DNA of 64,000 nucleotides from Antedon mediterranea (GCF_964355755.1 NC_092680.1:13061001-13125000), one strand, 5' to 3'; shown: positions 23,901 to 34,462, counted from the first letter of the stretch. Numbers and translations are program-made. Notes: generated by a model from the letters alone, not told the origin.

Positions 23901-26900
23901 TAAAAAAAAAATTGTTTAATTTAATAATGTTTAATACAAATTTGTATTATTTACTATTAATGATTGAAAAAAGTACCCTGACCCTCGTAACTGTTGAGTT
24001 AATGTCTTTTATTCCATAGTGTGTTTTTGGTGCATTATGAAAATACACAAGTGCATACTGTACATCTTTCAACGAGAAAACAAGTTGTGTTTTTCTCTTT
24101 TCGTGTGAACACACCTCTTGAGTTCTGTCAGCGTTGATAAAGGCGGTTGCGAGAAATCTCAATAGTAACCATATTATACCTTATCTCACCCATATTACAG
24201 TACCATGGTTTATGTGCGAGGTCTAATTTTTTATGTCGTAAATTTTATAAATGTTCTGATTTTGTTAAAGTTTATTTGTTCAAGTCTTATCAGTTTCTAT
24301 TCTATTTCTATTATAGTATTTGTTGGTTCAATTACAATAAGCCTTCATTCTTTAAAAGTTTGTTACAAAAATTATTTGCGTATGTTGCTAAGTTGGAGTA
24401 AATTCTGGATCTAGTAGCTACTGTACAATCGCCATCATATAGGCTATTTAATACAGGTTGCGCTCCCATAAGCATAGCTTGTTGCAATTCAGTTTTTAAG
24501 TGAGCAATCTTAGTGATGCTGTCGATGTCTAGTGCGTCCAGTTGGGTTTTGAAATTAGTTGGTGCACATCTAGTTGAGTCAGGTAGAGCGTTCCATTCTG
24601 GTATGGTCTGCCAAATAAGCAGTTGCGGACTCTCCAGAAGGTGCAAAATTGGGCAGCTCGCTTGGTGATGTGTGCCAAGAAGTATGATCACGTCACACCA
24701 TTGTTCAAAGAGTTACATTGGCTACCCATGGAGTCACGTGTTAAATTTAAGATCCTGCTGCTGGTGTTCCGATGCCTAAATAGTTGTGCTCCAAAATATC
24801 TCTCAGAATTGTTGACAGTCAAGAAGGGAAAGCGAGAACTAAGATCTAGTCATCAGGTGCTACTGGACATTCCAAGGAGCAAACATAGTTGGGGAGATCG
24901 GACTTTCAGTGTTGCTGGACCTAGGCTCTGGAACCACCTACCCTTGAACATTAAACACACATCATTATTGAGTCACTTTAAGTCACTACTCAAAACTCAC
25001 CTTTTCTGATTTTTTAACAGTGCCATGAGCAATGAATGTTGGAATGGCGCTATATAAATCGAACGATTGATTGATTGATGGTCCATCATTAATACTTCTG
25101 AAATGTTTCTAGTTTTAATTAATGTAGTCGTAAGTCTATTTATAGTTATATAGTTTTATTACATATTATTATATTATATTGATTTATGCTTTTTACTGAT
25201 TTTAATTTCCAAATTGTTTGCCAGGTAGTCTGGCATTTTACATTAATCTTTTACTATTTTACGTTTTATACTTTTTATATATTTTTATATGTATTGAATT
25301 AGTGAAATAGAAGAATATATATATATATATCTATATAAACAAATCAGGTAAAGAACATTAATTCTAAACCGCCTGGTGATATACTGAAATTTAATTAATT
25401 AATTTGAAACGATAAAGATGAGGAAATCTGTGAGTGAGAATGAGAAAAAGTCGCCCCAACCGAGACTCGAACTCGGACCGCCTGCTTGATATGCAGATGT
25501 CCTAACCATTAGACCACTCAGGCTTTCATGGTATTGTTCGAACTCGATTGGATAGCGACTCTTTATATATATATATATATATAATATTGCCAATATAATA
25601 TATTTTTAATAGTTTAATCTAGAGGAGTTCTTGGCAGCGTGGCAACAGTGTGTGCCTGAAGGCATGAAAACTGATCCAGGTCAACTTAAGGTAACAATAT
25701 TTACTATATTAAAATTTGTTTTTATTTCATTCTTGTAACATTGTTAACTGTATTAACTATTCTTGTAACATTGTTACACTGTATTAACTATTCTTGTAAC
25801 ATTGTTACACTGTATTAACTATTCTTGTAACTTTGTTACACTGTATTAACTATTCTAACATTGTTACACTGTATTAACTATTCTTGTAACATTGTTACAC
25901 TGTATCAACTATTCTTGTAACATTGTTACACTGTATTAACTATTCTAACATTGTTACACTGTATTAACTATTCTTGTAACATTGTTACACTGTATTAACT
26001 ATTTTTGTAACTTTGTTACACTGTATTAACTATTTTTGTAACATTGTTACACTGTATTAACTATTCTTGTAACATTGTTACACTGTATTAACTATTTTTG
26101 TAACATTGTTAACTGTATTAACTATGTTTGTAACATTGTTAACTGTATTAACTATTCTTGTAACATTATTACACTGTATTAACTATTCTTGAAAAATTGT
26201 TAACTGTATTAACTATTTTTGTAACATTGTTACATCTATATATAAATTTACGTAAGGGCAAAAATCGGTAAATCGTGCGTTATTTCTAGAATGTTTACGC
26301 GATGGTATATAAAGTTGGTTCGTACTTTCGGTACTAATTTTAACCACCTGATGTAACCCTGTTTACTAATTAAATTGAGTTCGATAATTAGTTATTGACG
26401 ATTAAAACGAATTTAGGTTCAAAGATTTGCCCCAAATAGGGGTGTTTTCCGATCGTGGTATACACTGTCTAATGGATGTCAATTTGAAAAATACCCGCAC
26501 ACAATAATACGAGGACGCTTCGCATTTTCCTATCTCCTCCTACGATAATTGTTTTTAATAGCTGAAAACCGGTTGAACAGTTCGAGTACAGCATCATGAT
26601 GTTGAAGACAGGCCGATTTTCTTTAAAAAATGCTATTTTGATACATGTAATATACGTTTTTACAAATGTATTGATTTGTGATGAATGGAACATTCCAAAT
26701 TATTTGGTTTAACCATAGAGGTATAGATTTAGATTTATGGGCCCCCTTGGAGAATAAACATAAATAGTATTGCAATGCTGTACAATACTGTTAAGGTATT
26801 GTTAGATTATAAACATATAATATACAAATAAATAAACGTTATTACTGACAGTTGCTTCTCAACGTTTGTATTAATTAATAATTTAAAAATATATAAACGT

Positions 26901-29900
26901 ACGTAGTGGTACGTGTATCGTTACATGTACTTTACTATTTCAATAGACTATGACAGTGAGAGTTTTAACAAAGTATTAAATCGTAAATGTTTTACTGTAT
27001 TTAGTGGTATATTATTTATAGGCCTATAAAACATTAAAAACAATATTTCGTTACTGAGTGGATAAGAATATATTTTAAAATGTTTCCTCTTTGTACCTAT
27101 CTTCTTCCCCCATCCCTCAACCCTTAATGTTACATACAAAACACAAATTGGGTTTGTTTAAATGAGTCCAAATAAAAAAATTTGACTCATTTTGTTTCTC
27201 TCTCGGAAGTAATTCCCAGGGTGCTAATTTTAGCTGACTACATAAATCATCGTGTATATTTATTCGTTTCTGTAAACGACAATGTATTATAGTCCTGCAG
27301 TACGTACATTTGAAATCTCCATTTTTTTCTCGCTGGAAAATACTGTGTATTCGAGAACCATCTGTGGGCACGACCTAGATGGTACGCGAGCGAAGCGAGC
27401 GTGCCATCTAGTTGTATTAACTATTCTTGTAACATTGTTAACTGTATTAACTATTTTTGTAACATTGTTACACCAGGGAGTTAAGGGTATGTTCAGACTA
27501 GCGGAGTTACGGTGGAGTTATGTACGCGGCGTACATATTTTTGTGTCTGAACCATGCCGCGGATTAGCGTTAGGGAGCTGTTACTCCGCGCCAGTGGCGT
27601 TAATAACTCCAGCGGGAGAGGGTAGATTTCATAAGGCTAATCCATTGATGCATCAGTGATTTCAACCGCCGGTCAACGTCAGCCAATGAAAAGACACAAC
27701 CGCAATTAGCAGCAGTCTATTCGCGAGGTTTTTTTTAATAGCAAAACAATATAGCCTATTCCTCGAGCTAGCCTAGATCAACAGCAACATTCGAATTAAA
27801 ATGAAACGTGTTACATGGAAAAGTACAGAAGTGGCTGGTTTGATTTCATTATGGGGCAGCCCTGAATTTATAGACAAGATAGAAATTAGAAATTGGAAAG
27901 CTAGCGCCGGCAACAAGATTGCTGTTTTTAAAGAAATTGCATCTAAACTGCAAAATTCTTCCTGACGAAGTTGACGTCGGCGACATGATTTCACAAAATT
28001 AATTAAAATAAATAATGGCAAAGTCATTGTCCGTGTAATAATTATGTTCGAAATTACTATCTTCTGTAAGGATTTGCAAAAAAATCGGCAAAAAAAGCAT
28101 TACATTTGAAGGTAACATTGTATTATATTGCTAGGCCTAGCTAGTGTTGTAAACTTTCGCGCGTGTCACTCTCAGCTCTGTTGTTGTTATTGTGTGTATG
28201 TATCCCATCGGCCGTTACGGTATGACGGAACTTCCGCTTTAAACGCAAGACGTTTGGAATGCTAATCGTTGTGTCTGAACACCTTGACTTTTAACGCCAC
28301 GGATTACCGTACGCCTTGCGTAGATAACTCCACCGTAACTCTGTGAGTCTGAACATACCCTAACTCCCTGGTTACACTGTATTAACTATTTTTGTAACAT
28401 TGTTAACTGTATTAACTATTTTTGTAACATTGTTACACTGTATTAACTATTCTTGTAACATTTTTAACTGTATTAACTATTTTTGTAACATTGTTAACTG
28501 TATTAACTATTTTTGTAACATTGTTACACTGTATTAACTATTCTTGTAACATTGGCCCTGTTTCTGCTGCCAACTAAATACCGTATATTATACGGTATTT
28601 TTTGAATACCGTATATATACGGTATATTTTTGGCAGCAGAAACTGCGCTCATAAAAAATATACCGTATTTTGTATACCGTATTTTCCCCACAAAATTTGT
28701 GGATAAAATACGGTATTTACAAATTTATACCGTATTTTTTGTACCCGTTTCTGCTGCCAATAAAAAATACCGTATTTTTTTTTTACATGACAAAAGGTCA
28801 ACATTCGTGTTTTTATTTTCTGTCGCTGTCAGCTGTTTTACACACGTGTATATATATATTCGGCGAAAATGTGGAGCGAAGACGTCACAGTTTTACTAAA
28901 TAAATTTGTGTGGGGAAGCTAAAATGTCTGGCCAACTAAAAGGTAATAAAAGGGACAACCACATTTATAAAGACATTTCTAAAATAAAAAAGCAGGAGTA
29001 TGGAATAGACTTGTCTCCAAAGCAAGTAAACTCAAAGCTGAAGAGCCTGCGAAAGCAGTACAACATTGCAAAATACAATAACTCGGGGAGGGAACGAATT
29101 AATTGTCCCCATTACGATGTTTCTGTGCTCTCACAACATCTCTATCACTAGGGCTAGGCTGTTGAAAGTGAGACGTAAAACTTCCTTTATTGCGACTTTT
29201 AATTATCGATCAAATAAATGAATGGCAATTTGGGTAAAAAAGATGAAATTTAACACGACCACCCAAGAAGTATTGTTAGCAGAAACGGGGTACTAAAAAA
29301 TACGGTATAAAAAATACCGTATTTTATACCGTATTTTTATACCGTATTTTGAGCAGTTGCAGCAGAAACAGGCCCATTGTTACATTGTATTAACTATTCT
29401 TGTAACATTGTTAACTGTATTAACTATTCTTGTAACATTGTTACATTGTATTAACTATTCTTGTAACATTGTTACACTGTATCAACTATTCTTGTAAACA
29501 TTGTTACACTGTATTAACTATTCTAACATTGTTACACTGTATTAACTATTCTTGTAACATTGTTACACTGTATTAACTATTCTTGTAACATTGTTACACT
29601 GTATTAACTATTTTTGTAACATTGTTACACTGTATTAACTATTCTTGTGACATTTTTACACTTTAGTAACTATTCTTGTAACATTTTGATTTTCAGGGTA
29701 TTGCATTGATAGATCGTACAAGTTTTCCTGAGGTGATTTATCGATACCATGTTGATGATTTACCTGAAGATGAAAAAGAAAGGTACATTTGAATTTTAAT
29801 TTAAATTATAATTTGCTTTGATTTGTTAAATATTATTATTAAAGCTCAGGTACAGGCATGAATTTTAAATATAATATTTGGTTAATTGTACATAAATCAA

Positions 29901-32900
29901 ATATTTGTAACAGAAATCGAGACGAAAAAACATGAATTTCCCTTAATATGGTCAAATACAAAATTTTGCAAAATTCTTCCATAAAAAACAGAAAGACTTT
30001 TTTTCAGTAGTTAGGTAGTTAACCTAATGTAATATTATGTCTGGTGACTCCCTAGACGGTGAAAAAAGATGGTGGATATACAGTGGATAATTTTTGCTAT
30101 AGCATGAAAATAAAAAGCTGAAGTTGAATAAAAATATCAGAAATGTAATATTCAAGTTATATTACCTATATTTAGTCATCTGATAACATTTTTTACCACA
30201 CCGTTTATTTTTCATAGCTTTTTAAAATGCCTCTCTATTTACAAAATTTGTGTACAAAAGAATAGAGATTTTACTGTGTAATTTGAACTATCTGATAAGA
30301 AAGTGCTTATTTTCAACAAGCTTGTGTAACACAAATAAAATCCCAAAAATTATGAAACATAGGGGAAACTATAGATAGATAATTATTGGAATGTATGATC
30401 AATAGAAATTTTTTGCCCGCACCTGGCCTTTAAAGCTCAGTCAACCAAGATTAAAATATGCAAGGGCACCCCGAAAGTGAACAACTCATTGACAAGATTT
30501 ATAATAACTGCAAAATTTAAAAAATGGTGCTGCCTGCAATAACCTCTTATAGAGGTCCAAATGGTTCCAAATTTTTTCTAGAAAATATCAGACATATTAG
30601 GCCAGCCCAAGGTGTTCGGTATTATATAAATAATTTTTTAATATTTGTTATAGATTCAATGAACTTTTCAAGACAAAAGAAAAATGGACACTGGAAGAAA
30701 TTAAACCATATATTGAGTAAGTATTGAACGTTTTAAATGTTTACAAGATGGGAATACATTAAACACAAATTCACCCGCTTGTTTTTGACGGGCACGTCCA
30801 TTATACTATAAGAGACAGTCTCCACCCCTTTGACTTTTTCTTAAAATTTTTACAGTTGTTAATAATTGTTAGTCAACTTAAACTATTGTTAGTTGGGGTG
30901 TGTAGAAAGCGACGACCTCGAATTGGACGACCCCAACGACCCGGGCGACCTCGAATTGAACGACCTCGAATTGAACGACCCATAACACGAAACCGACGAC
31001 CCCTATAGCCTAGCCTAGCCTAGGCCTAAGTGTGGTATAACATCCCGAAGCCGAACATAGCCAAAGATCTTTAAACTATACCTTATTATATAATACTCGC
31101 AAGCAAGCAATTGATTGAAAAAATACAGAAATATCGCCATTTGATACTGATTGTGTCGACACGAACAAACGAAAAGATATGGAACGCCAAGAGTGCATCA
31201 TTAAAACTGCATTCGACATATTAAAAATAAATTAAAAAGAAATAAATATTATACAATACATGGTTTAACCATGGACGTATAATTACATCTCGTCTTCTTA
31301 TAACGAACACTATAGGCCTACCAAGCAGCGTAACATGTGCGTCTTTTACGACATTTCGCGTAGTGATAGAGTGGTGTCCTAGTAGGTCCTACATAAGTTC
31401 ATGGTCTTTAGGTTTATTGTGTCATGAAAATAAATAATAATTACATACTACAATTTTGTTGGTTTGAAACAGCAAAGGAAAGTAGTCATATTTAATAATT
31501 TAATTGTTTTTAATCTTTCAAGGTAAAAATGCAGTGCACTCCATAATATTTTTCTCGCGTGTATGCCTACCACGTAAAATCACGTTGTCTCTCAGGACTA
31601 ATAGAGTATTGATATTCTTCGAATGAGGTTAAATAATTATTATTTTTTATTTACTATCTTTTAATATCATATTTTATTGAATTTTACAATGATAATACAC
31701 AAAATATTTTACTAAAAAACGGTGATTTTATGCAATTATTTTACTTCAACTGCTGCCTGAGGGGGCAACATGTTTACGTCATTTTTGGCTAAAAACGATC
31801 ATTTTCGGTCATGTTTTAGACCTTATATTTTGGAATCTACAAGTCAGATATTCATAATTATTTCTCTTTAATTATAATATTTAATAATATATACTAAAAA
31901 CCGTGATATATAAACTTTGGAATATACATCGTTATATCTAATAATTAATATAAATAGAACTTCTATTAAATAGAAACGAGCACCGGCGAAAGTAAGCATT
32001 TGGCGTTTCATAGAAAATAACGTTTTTCTGGCGGCGCCTCAACTTGTCGGCGGCTCAACTTGGCCTAATCCTGCATGGGGAGGGCCATAAGAAAGCTTTA
32101 CATTTCACACATGCATTGTATACGGTACCGTCAAACCATGGAGGTATAAAAATATTTTTATACCTCCATGGTCAAACCGTCAAACCTTACCTGCCGCTGA
32201 AAAAGAGGCCTGGTTTGCCATGTTTATGATATTTCGTGTGCTAATCGAGTCGAATGCAGTTTTAATGATGCACTCTTGGCGTTCCATATCTGTTCGTTTG
32301 TTCGTGTCGACACATTCAGTATCAAATGGCAATATTTCTGTATTTTTTTCAATCAATTGCTTGCTTGCGAGTATTATATAAGGTATGGTTTAAAGATCTT
32401 TAGTTATGTTCGGCTTCGGGATGTTATATCATACTTAGGCCTAGGCTAGGCTATTATAGGGGTCGTCGGTTTCGTGTTATGGGTCGTCCAATTCTAGGTC
32501 GTCCAATTCGAGGTCGCCCGGGTTGTTGGGGTCGTCCAATTCGAGGTCGTCGCTTTCTACACACCCTTGTTAGTTGATATAATTAATGTTATTCTGTTCA
32601 GCATTTTTTTGTTATATTTTTTAGTACCAGCATATATGTGTCATTGTTTATTTCATTCAGTAAAACTTACATCTCAGTAAAGTGGTACAGCCCTGCATGG
32701 TTAATTAAGCCTAGGAAGATTTTTAAAATCAAAAACACAATGCACAAATATTAAATTGGCAAAAAAACACAAAAACAATTGTAATGCAGAAATTGTATTG
32801 TCAAAATGATAATAAATATTATTTTATTTCTTGTAGCATAAAACCCCAGTAAAAATTAACTACAAAGTAAACACATATAATATGCATAATATGCACATAT

Positions 32901-34041
32901 ATTAAATTTACTCACATACATTATTGTAAGTTGTTAAATTCCCTTATATTTTAGCTAAAAGCAAAAATGAATTCCTAAATATCTTGGTTTTAATATTAAC
33001 AGACCTGAATGGTTAATTATTAAATACTCATGTAGTAGGTGTTTTACATCAGACATTAATAGAACATTTGTATACATGAGTTCATTGTACAAGGGGTCAA
33101 CATTAACCAACTTGCATTATACCAAAAGTTATCTATAGTATAGTATAGTCAGTCCTAGTGGCGCTATTTCACCTGATGTAACAGATTGTGCAGATTGTCT
33201 GACAGATGGTGGAATAGTAATAGTAGTACAGACATTAAACTTTTCATTTTCACAGATTTTTAATAATTTAATTATTTATATTATACTGTACTTTGTTTAA
33301 TGAGGTTGACTCAAAATAGCAAAAGCTGTTGCTTAAAATAGTTTTAGCGGTTAATTTAACCATGGACATATAAATTAGTTTATATTAATACAATAGAATT
33401 AAATTAATAGATTAAATCAATAAGTCTAATTGAACCAGATGTTTTTATTGAATGCACAGGTGAAACTGATAGCTTTTGCTATGAATTTAATTGAAACACT
33501 CCACTGACCCACCGACGCAGATCCTGGGGGGACGGGAGACATGTTCCAGGGGCAGGCTCACCCACCTTTATAAGTCGACAAATGTCAACACAACACCCAC
33601 AACACTTTAGGTACCCCAAAGTATGATACTGTTCATTTCTCACCCACACATTTTTACCGTTTTTTACACCACTTCACTTCACTTCACTAGACTTCACTAA
33701 CTACATCCCATAATAATCAAAAGTTTTCTTTAAATAGAAACAATGTTTGGAAGTTTGTTTTGTATTCAAAATAATTTCTTTTGTCTAATTATCAACAATT
33801 ACCTACAGAACAGATTATAACAACAAAACAAAATAAACAATACATTTTTTTTTTCAAAGTAATTCTCAAGTCAGTCAATGTAACAATAATAATGATCATG
33901 TATAAATAATTATGTTTTTCTTGCAGAGGGTTGTCTTCAGAAAAAGTGTCAATTGGAGCTTTACTACAGAAGAATGCTAGGGCCTCTACTGGATCTAATG
34001 GTGTTAAATTATTCAATTCTAAACATTCTGTTAAAAAATAA
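14913..34041 (+). CDS. DSCC1: DSCC1/DCC1, sister chromatid cohesion subunit of CTF18-RFC
   Basis: Eleven exons: 14913-14929, 18504-18668, 18914-19076, 19997-20222, 20507-20645, 21389-21453, 23670-23746, 25613-25690, 29697-29782, 30654-30716, 33927-34041. All have AG/GT borders and their phases join without a break, giving 397 codons (human protein about 393). Recognisable blocks are LIIRGEKTDHAVLC, NKTYDLKLAETTNALLLVP, RPKLKKIYKML, LLDIVQASEQEIIRQLN, GYWRLLSFEY, WQQCVPEGM, ALIDRTSFPEVIY, VDDLPEDEKERFNELF, KEKWTLEEIKPYI and VSIGALLQK. The C-terminal part is the winged-helix region which in the family joins CTF8 and CTF18 and contacts polymerase epsilon. The first exon (MARNL plus two bases, then R-TLEEV) is very short and is inferred from phase and donor AG|GTAGGA. 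The introns are full of transposons, yet no exon is damaged. Confidence 0.92.
15050..15275. repeat. AGGCCTA-rich cluster in DSCC1 intron 1
   Basis: Repeated CTAGGCCTA and TAGTAGTAGG motifs, followed by a TATATATACTGTATATATATA palindrome at about 15290-15312, just left of the Penelope-like element. Confidence 0.65.
15411..15459 (-). ncRNA. Type I hammerhead ribozyme, inverted copy
   Basis: Exact reverse-complement copy of the ribozyme at 18030-18078, with the predicted cut between 15416 and 15415 on the minus strand. All core bases are retained. It would be active only in antisense transcripts. Confidence 0.9.
15546..16180 (-). pseudogene. Inverted duplicate of the Penelope-like GIY-YIG end
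   Basis: Reads on the minus strand as the same C-terminal sequence (CNCRQKNTCPLSG, YIGLTENDFKTRYRNH) as 17309-17943, without the reverse transcriptase. It is part of the left inverted arm, not an independent gene. Confidence 0.85.
16181..17943 (+). CDS. Penelope-like reverse transcriptase with GIY-YIG endonuclease (5' truncated)
   Basis: The frame is open from the arm junction at 16181 (or earlier) to the stop at 17941-17943, about 587 codons; the first ATG is 16313. RT motifs are NFYKLDPPTY, TLKDHKPNF, FDIVEFYPSI (motif A), MGSYDGAETCELVG (motif B) and LYRDDGLAV (catalytic YRDD). The C-terminal part has a Cys-rich CNCRQKNTCPLSGNC and a GIY-YIG nuclease with YIGLTENDFKTRYRNHTSSF and a late SWRILTST...CNLCLKEKLFI. 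This RT plus GIY-YIG order defines the endonuclease-bearing Penelope-like elements. The N-terminal residues are missing, so the protein is probably not functional from this copy although no internal stop is present. Confidence 0.9.
18030..18078 (+). ncRNA. Type I hammerhead ribozyme in Penelope-like 3' region
   Basis: Stem I pairs GTCTC (18030-18034) with GAGAC (18074-18078). The core CTGATGA is at 18035-18041. Stem II pairs GTGAGT (18042-18047) with ACTCAC (18054-18059) around loop TGCACG. GAA is at 18060-18062. The very short stem III ACA/TGT (18063-18065 with 18070-18072) closes a 4-base loop. The predicted cut is after A18073. All invariant core bases are present. Tiny stem III hammerheads are a known mark of Penelope-like elements, where they process the transcript. 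Confidence 0.92.
18690..18845 (+). mobile_element. 3' end of a poly(A)-type retroposon
   Basis: AAACCTGTTAGTGGCGGTAA followed by TTATCGCTGTTTG and GATTGAATAAAATAAAATAAAA. The same tail occurs inverted at 37771-37860 next to a long T run. Fragment in DSCC1 intron 2; no coding part. Confidence 0.55.
19171..19502 (+). mobile_element. MITE family A, diverged copy
   Basis: Begins AGAAATATTGTCCCCCTC and ends TTTTTGGGAGACAGTACATTTTAA, with the family interior (AATGTCACATAATAGTTATTCACTTTGACC). It lies in DSCC1 intron 3. Confidence 0.6.
19560..19865. repeat. ATC/CATCAT microsatellite
   Basis: About 300 bp of ATCATC repeats with GATCAT, GAACAT and GATTAT variants. It gives His- or Met/Ile-rich open frames on both strands that are not genes. 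DSCC1 intron 3. Confidence 0.95.
21960..22270 (+). mobile_element. MITE family A copy
   Basis: TTTTCCCCCTAAAAAAATAA start (eroded), interior TTTTTGGTTGAATTTGACCA and GAAGTGATTAACTTTATTAA, clean end GGGGGACAATACATCTTTAA. DSCC1 intron 6. Confidence 0.65.
22321..23426. mobile_element. Mutator-like foldback element with CAAGTCGGCCCC repeats
   Basis: Flanked by GTTTCTCC at 22313-22320 and 23427-23434 (8-bp target duplication). The ends are inverted: GTCAAGTCGGCCCCAAACCG on the left, CGGTTTAGGGCCGACTTGG on the right. Each arm is a row of 16-bp units (CAAGTCGGCCCCAAAT, CAACTCGGCCTCAAGT). The interior 22450-23300 shows no transposase. Long inverted arms with 8-10 bp duplications suggest a non-autonomous MULE; not proven. 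DSCC1 intron 6. Confidence 0.7.
24405..24612 (-). pseudogene. LINE 3' coding relic
   Basis: The minus strand reads IWQTIPEWNALPDSTRCAPT NFKTQLDALDID..., the usual C-terminal end of CR1/L2-class LINE ORF2 proteins. It is cut on its 5' side exactly where the plus-strand relic at 24613 begins, suggesting two insertions abutting or an inverted rearrangement. DSCC1 intron 7. Confidence 0.65.
24613..25085 (+). mobile_element. CR1/L2-like LINE 3' end
   Basis: Open frame 24623-25009 reads LQKVQNWAARLVMCAKK, LFKELHWLPMESRVKFKILL, LLDIPRSKHSWGDRTFSVAG and PRLWNHLPL, the C-terminal region of a LINE ORF2. The 3' end is ATCGAACGATTGATTGATTG. 5' truncated, as is usual. DSCC1 intron 7. Confidence 0.8.
25335..25530 (-). 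mobile_element. tRNA-derived SINE
   Basis: The minus-strand head (about 25525-25450) has box A TGGTCTAATGGTTAGGA, an anticodon-like stem CTGC-ATATCAA-GCAG and box B GAGTTCGAGTCTC, then a T run and the body CTCATTCTCACTCACAG...TTTCAGTATATCACC. Acceptor pairing is imperfect, so I call it a SINE head, not a working tRNA gene. The body recurs at 42262-42365 and 59998-60058. DSCC1 intron 7. Confidence 0.7.
26235..27411 (+). mobile_element. Non-autonomous Helitron, copy 1
   Basis: Starts TCTATATATAAATTTACG, ends with the hairpin CTAGATGGTACGCGAGCGAA / GCGAGCGTGCCATCTAG, final CTAG followed by T; the base before is A. No target duplication. Joining the flanks gives GTTACA|TTGTATTAAC, a normal minisatellite junction, which is the A^T insertion expected of Helitrons. 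Length 1177 bp. No Rep/helicase is visible. A second copy is at 47176-48457 and a 3' fragment at 62035. Confidence 0.88.
27473..28371. mobile_element. 899-bp inverted-repeat transposon with Myb/SANT-like ORF
   Basis: The termini CCAGGGAGTTAAGGGTATGT and ACATACCCTAACTCCCTGG are inverted over about 54 bp. TTACA flanks both sides (27468-27472, 28372-28376); if the element starts at CAGGG, the repeat is GTTACAC. Removing it restores the minisatellite. It holds a short Myb/SANT-like frame (27801-27965). Superfamily not settled. Confidence 0.8.
27801..27965 (+). pseudogene. Myb/SANT-like domain remnant in transposon
   Basis: 54 codons: MKRVTWKSTEVAGLISLWGS then an N-K-x-x-x-F-x-E-I-A-S-K-L pattern, stopping at TGA. 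The spacing W...LI.LW...IA..L resembles the first two helices of trihelix/Myb-SANT DNA-binding domains often encoded by Harbinger-type elements. It looks truncated. Resemblance by eye only. Confidence 0.45.
28554..29375. mobile_element. Harbinger-like non-autonomous transposon
   Basis: The termini GGCCCTGTTTCTGCTGCC and GCAGCAGAAACAGGCCC are inverted repeats, with ATT on both sides (28551-28553, 29376-29378). Rich in ATACCGTATTTTATACGGTAT subterminal palindromes. 822 bp. It carries a Myb/SANT-like ORF but no transposase. Terminal motif and 3-bp duplication fit PIF/Harbinger. Confidence 0.75.
28869..29151 (+). pseudogene. Myb/SANT-like (trihelix) ORF of Harbinger-type element
   Basis: MWSEDVTVLLNKFVWGS runs from 28869 to a stop near 28920. 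After a shift the frame continues as QLKGNKRDNHIYKDISKIKK, LSPKQVNSKLKSLRKQYNIA and SGRERINCPHYD to 29151. The W-x(n)-LL, IYKDI, G-x-x-x-S-x-x-Q-x-x-x-K and K-x-L-x-x-x-Y spacing is that of the Myb/SANT-like domain of Harbinger second ORFs and their domesticated relatives. One frameshift breaks it. Confidence 0.65.
30896..32566. mobile_element. Mutator-like foldback element with TCGAATTGGACGACC repeats
   Basis: Flanked by TTGTTAGTTG at 30886-30895 and 32567-32576, a perfect 10-bp target duplication. The ends are GGGTGTGTAGAAAGCGACGA and its complement. The arms are about 320 bp (30896-31217, 32246-32566) and open with repeated CGAATTGAACGACC units. The interior has no transposase. DSCC1 intron 10. 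Confidence 0.82.
32137..32170. mobile_element. 34-bp perfect palindrome flanked by 7-bp direct repeats
   Basis: CATGGAGGTATAAAAAT followed by its complement, with GTCAAAC at 32130-32136 and 32171-32177. It looks like a minimal foldback insertion. A relative is at 39287-39330. It lies inside the Mutator-like element. Confidence 0.6.
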
Positions 34042-34054
34042 AAGGCGAAAAGAA

Positions 34055-34060
34055 AATAAA
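34055..34060 (+). terminator. DSCC1: Polyadenylation signal of DSCC1
   Basis: AATAAA lies 13 bases after the DSCC1 stop codon, implying a very short 3' UTR. Position and motif only; cleavage site unknown. Confidence 0.5.
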
Positions 34061-34158
34061 TTATACAATGATGTTATTTATATTGTTAATTTGTTACAGT
34101 TGTGTTGATCCGTCACTGTGATTGGTTGAATATCTTGCTGTGTATTATTGTTTCTTAA

Positions 34159-34462
34159 AGATGTATTGTCACCCAAAAACATGAAAAATTAAGATTAATT
34201 AAATCAGACTATAAATAGGTTAGGTTAATCACTTAATGTTTTCACTTAGAAAAAGACAAAATAAATGGACAAATTCAAACAAAAACACATTGGCTGGCAG
34301 CCAATTTGACTATGTTTCGCTTTCAATTTCATATTTTTTTCAATCCAATTTTTAGTCAAAGTGGATAACTATTATGGAATATTTAATAGCATAATATTCA
34401 ACAACAAAAATGTTTAAGAAAAAAATGTAAAAATTATTTTTTTTCCGGTAGACCATACATCT
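34159..34462 (+). mobile_element. MITE family A, complete copy
   Basis: TTAA-AGATGTATTGTCACCC on the left and GACCATACATCT-TTAA on the right; 304 bp; TTAA duplicated. TTAA targets are typical of piggyBac-type elements, but the family is not proven. Confidence 0.8.

Larger units (their letters stand above)
25730..29690. repeat. 31-bp minisatellite in DSCC1 intron 8, broken by three transposons
   Basis: The unit is about TGTAACATTGTTACACTGTA then TTAACTATTCT. Blocks are 25730-26234, 27412-27472, 28372-28553 and 29376-29690. The gaps are a Helitron (26235-27411), an inverted-repeat element (27473-28371) and a Harbinger-like element (28554-29375). The array ends just before the AG of exon 9. Confidence 0.95.

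Noticed and set aside
25450-25525. Functional tRNA gene on the minus strand
   Set aside because: Box A and B and an anticodon-like loop are present, but acceptor pairing is poor and the non-tRNA body recurs elsewhere, so it is a SINE head.
27282-27659. 125-codon open frame
   Set aside because: Spans the end of a Helitron, minisatellite and the start of another transposon, so it cannot be a real gene.
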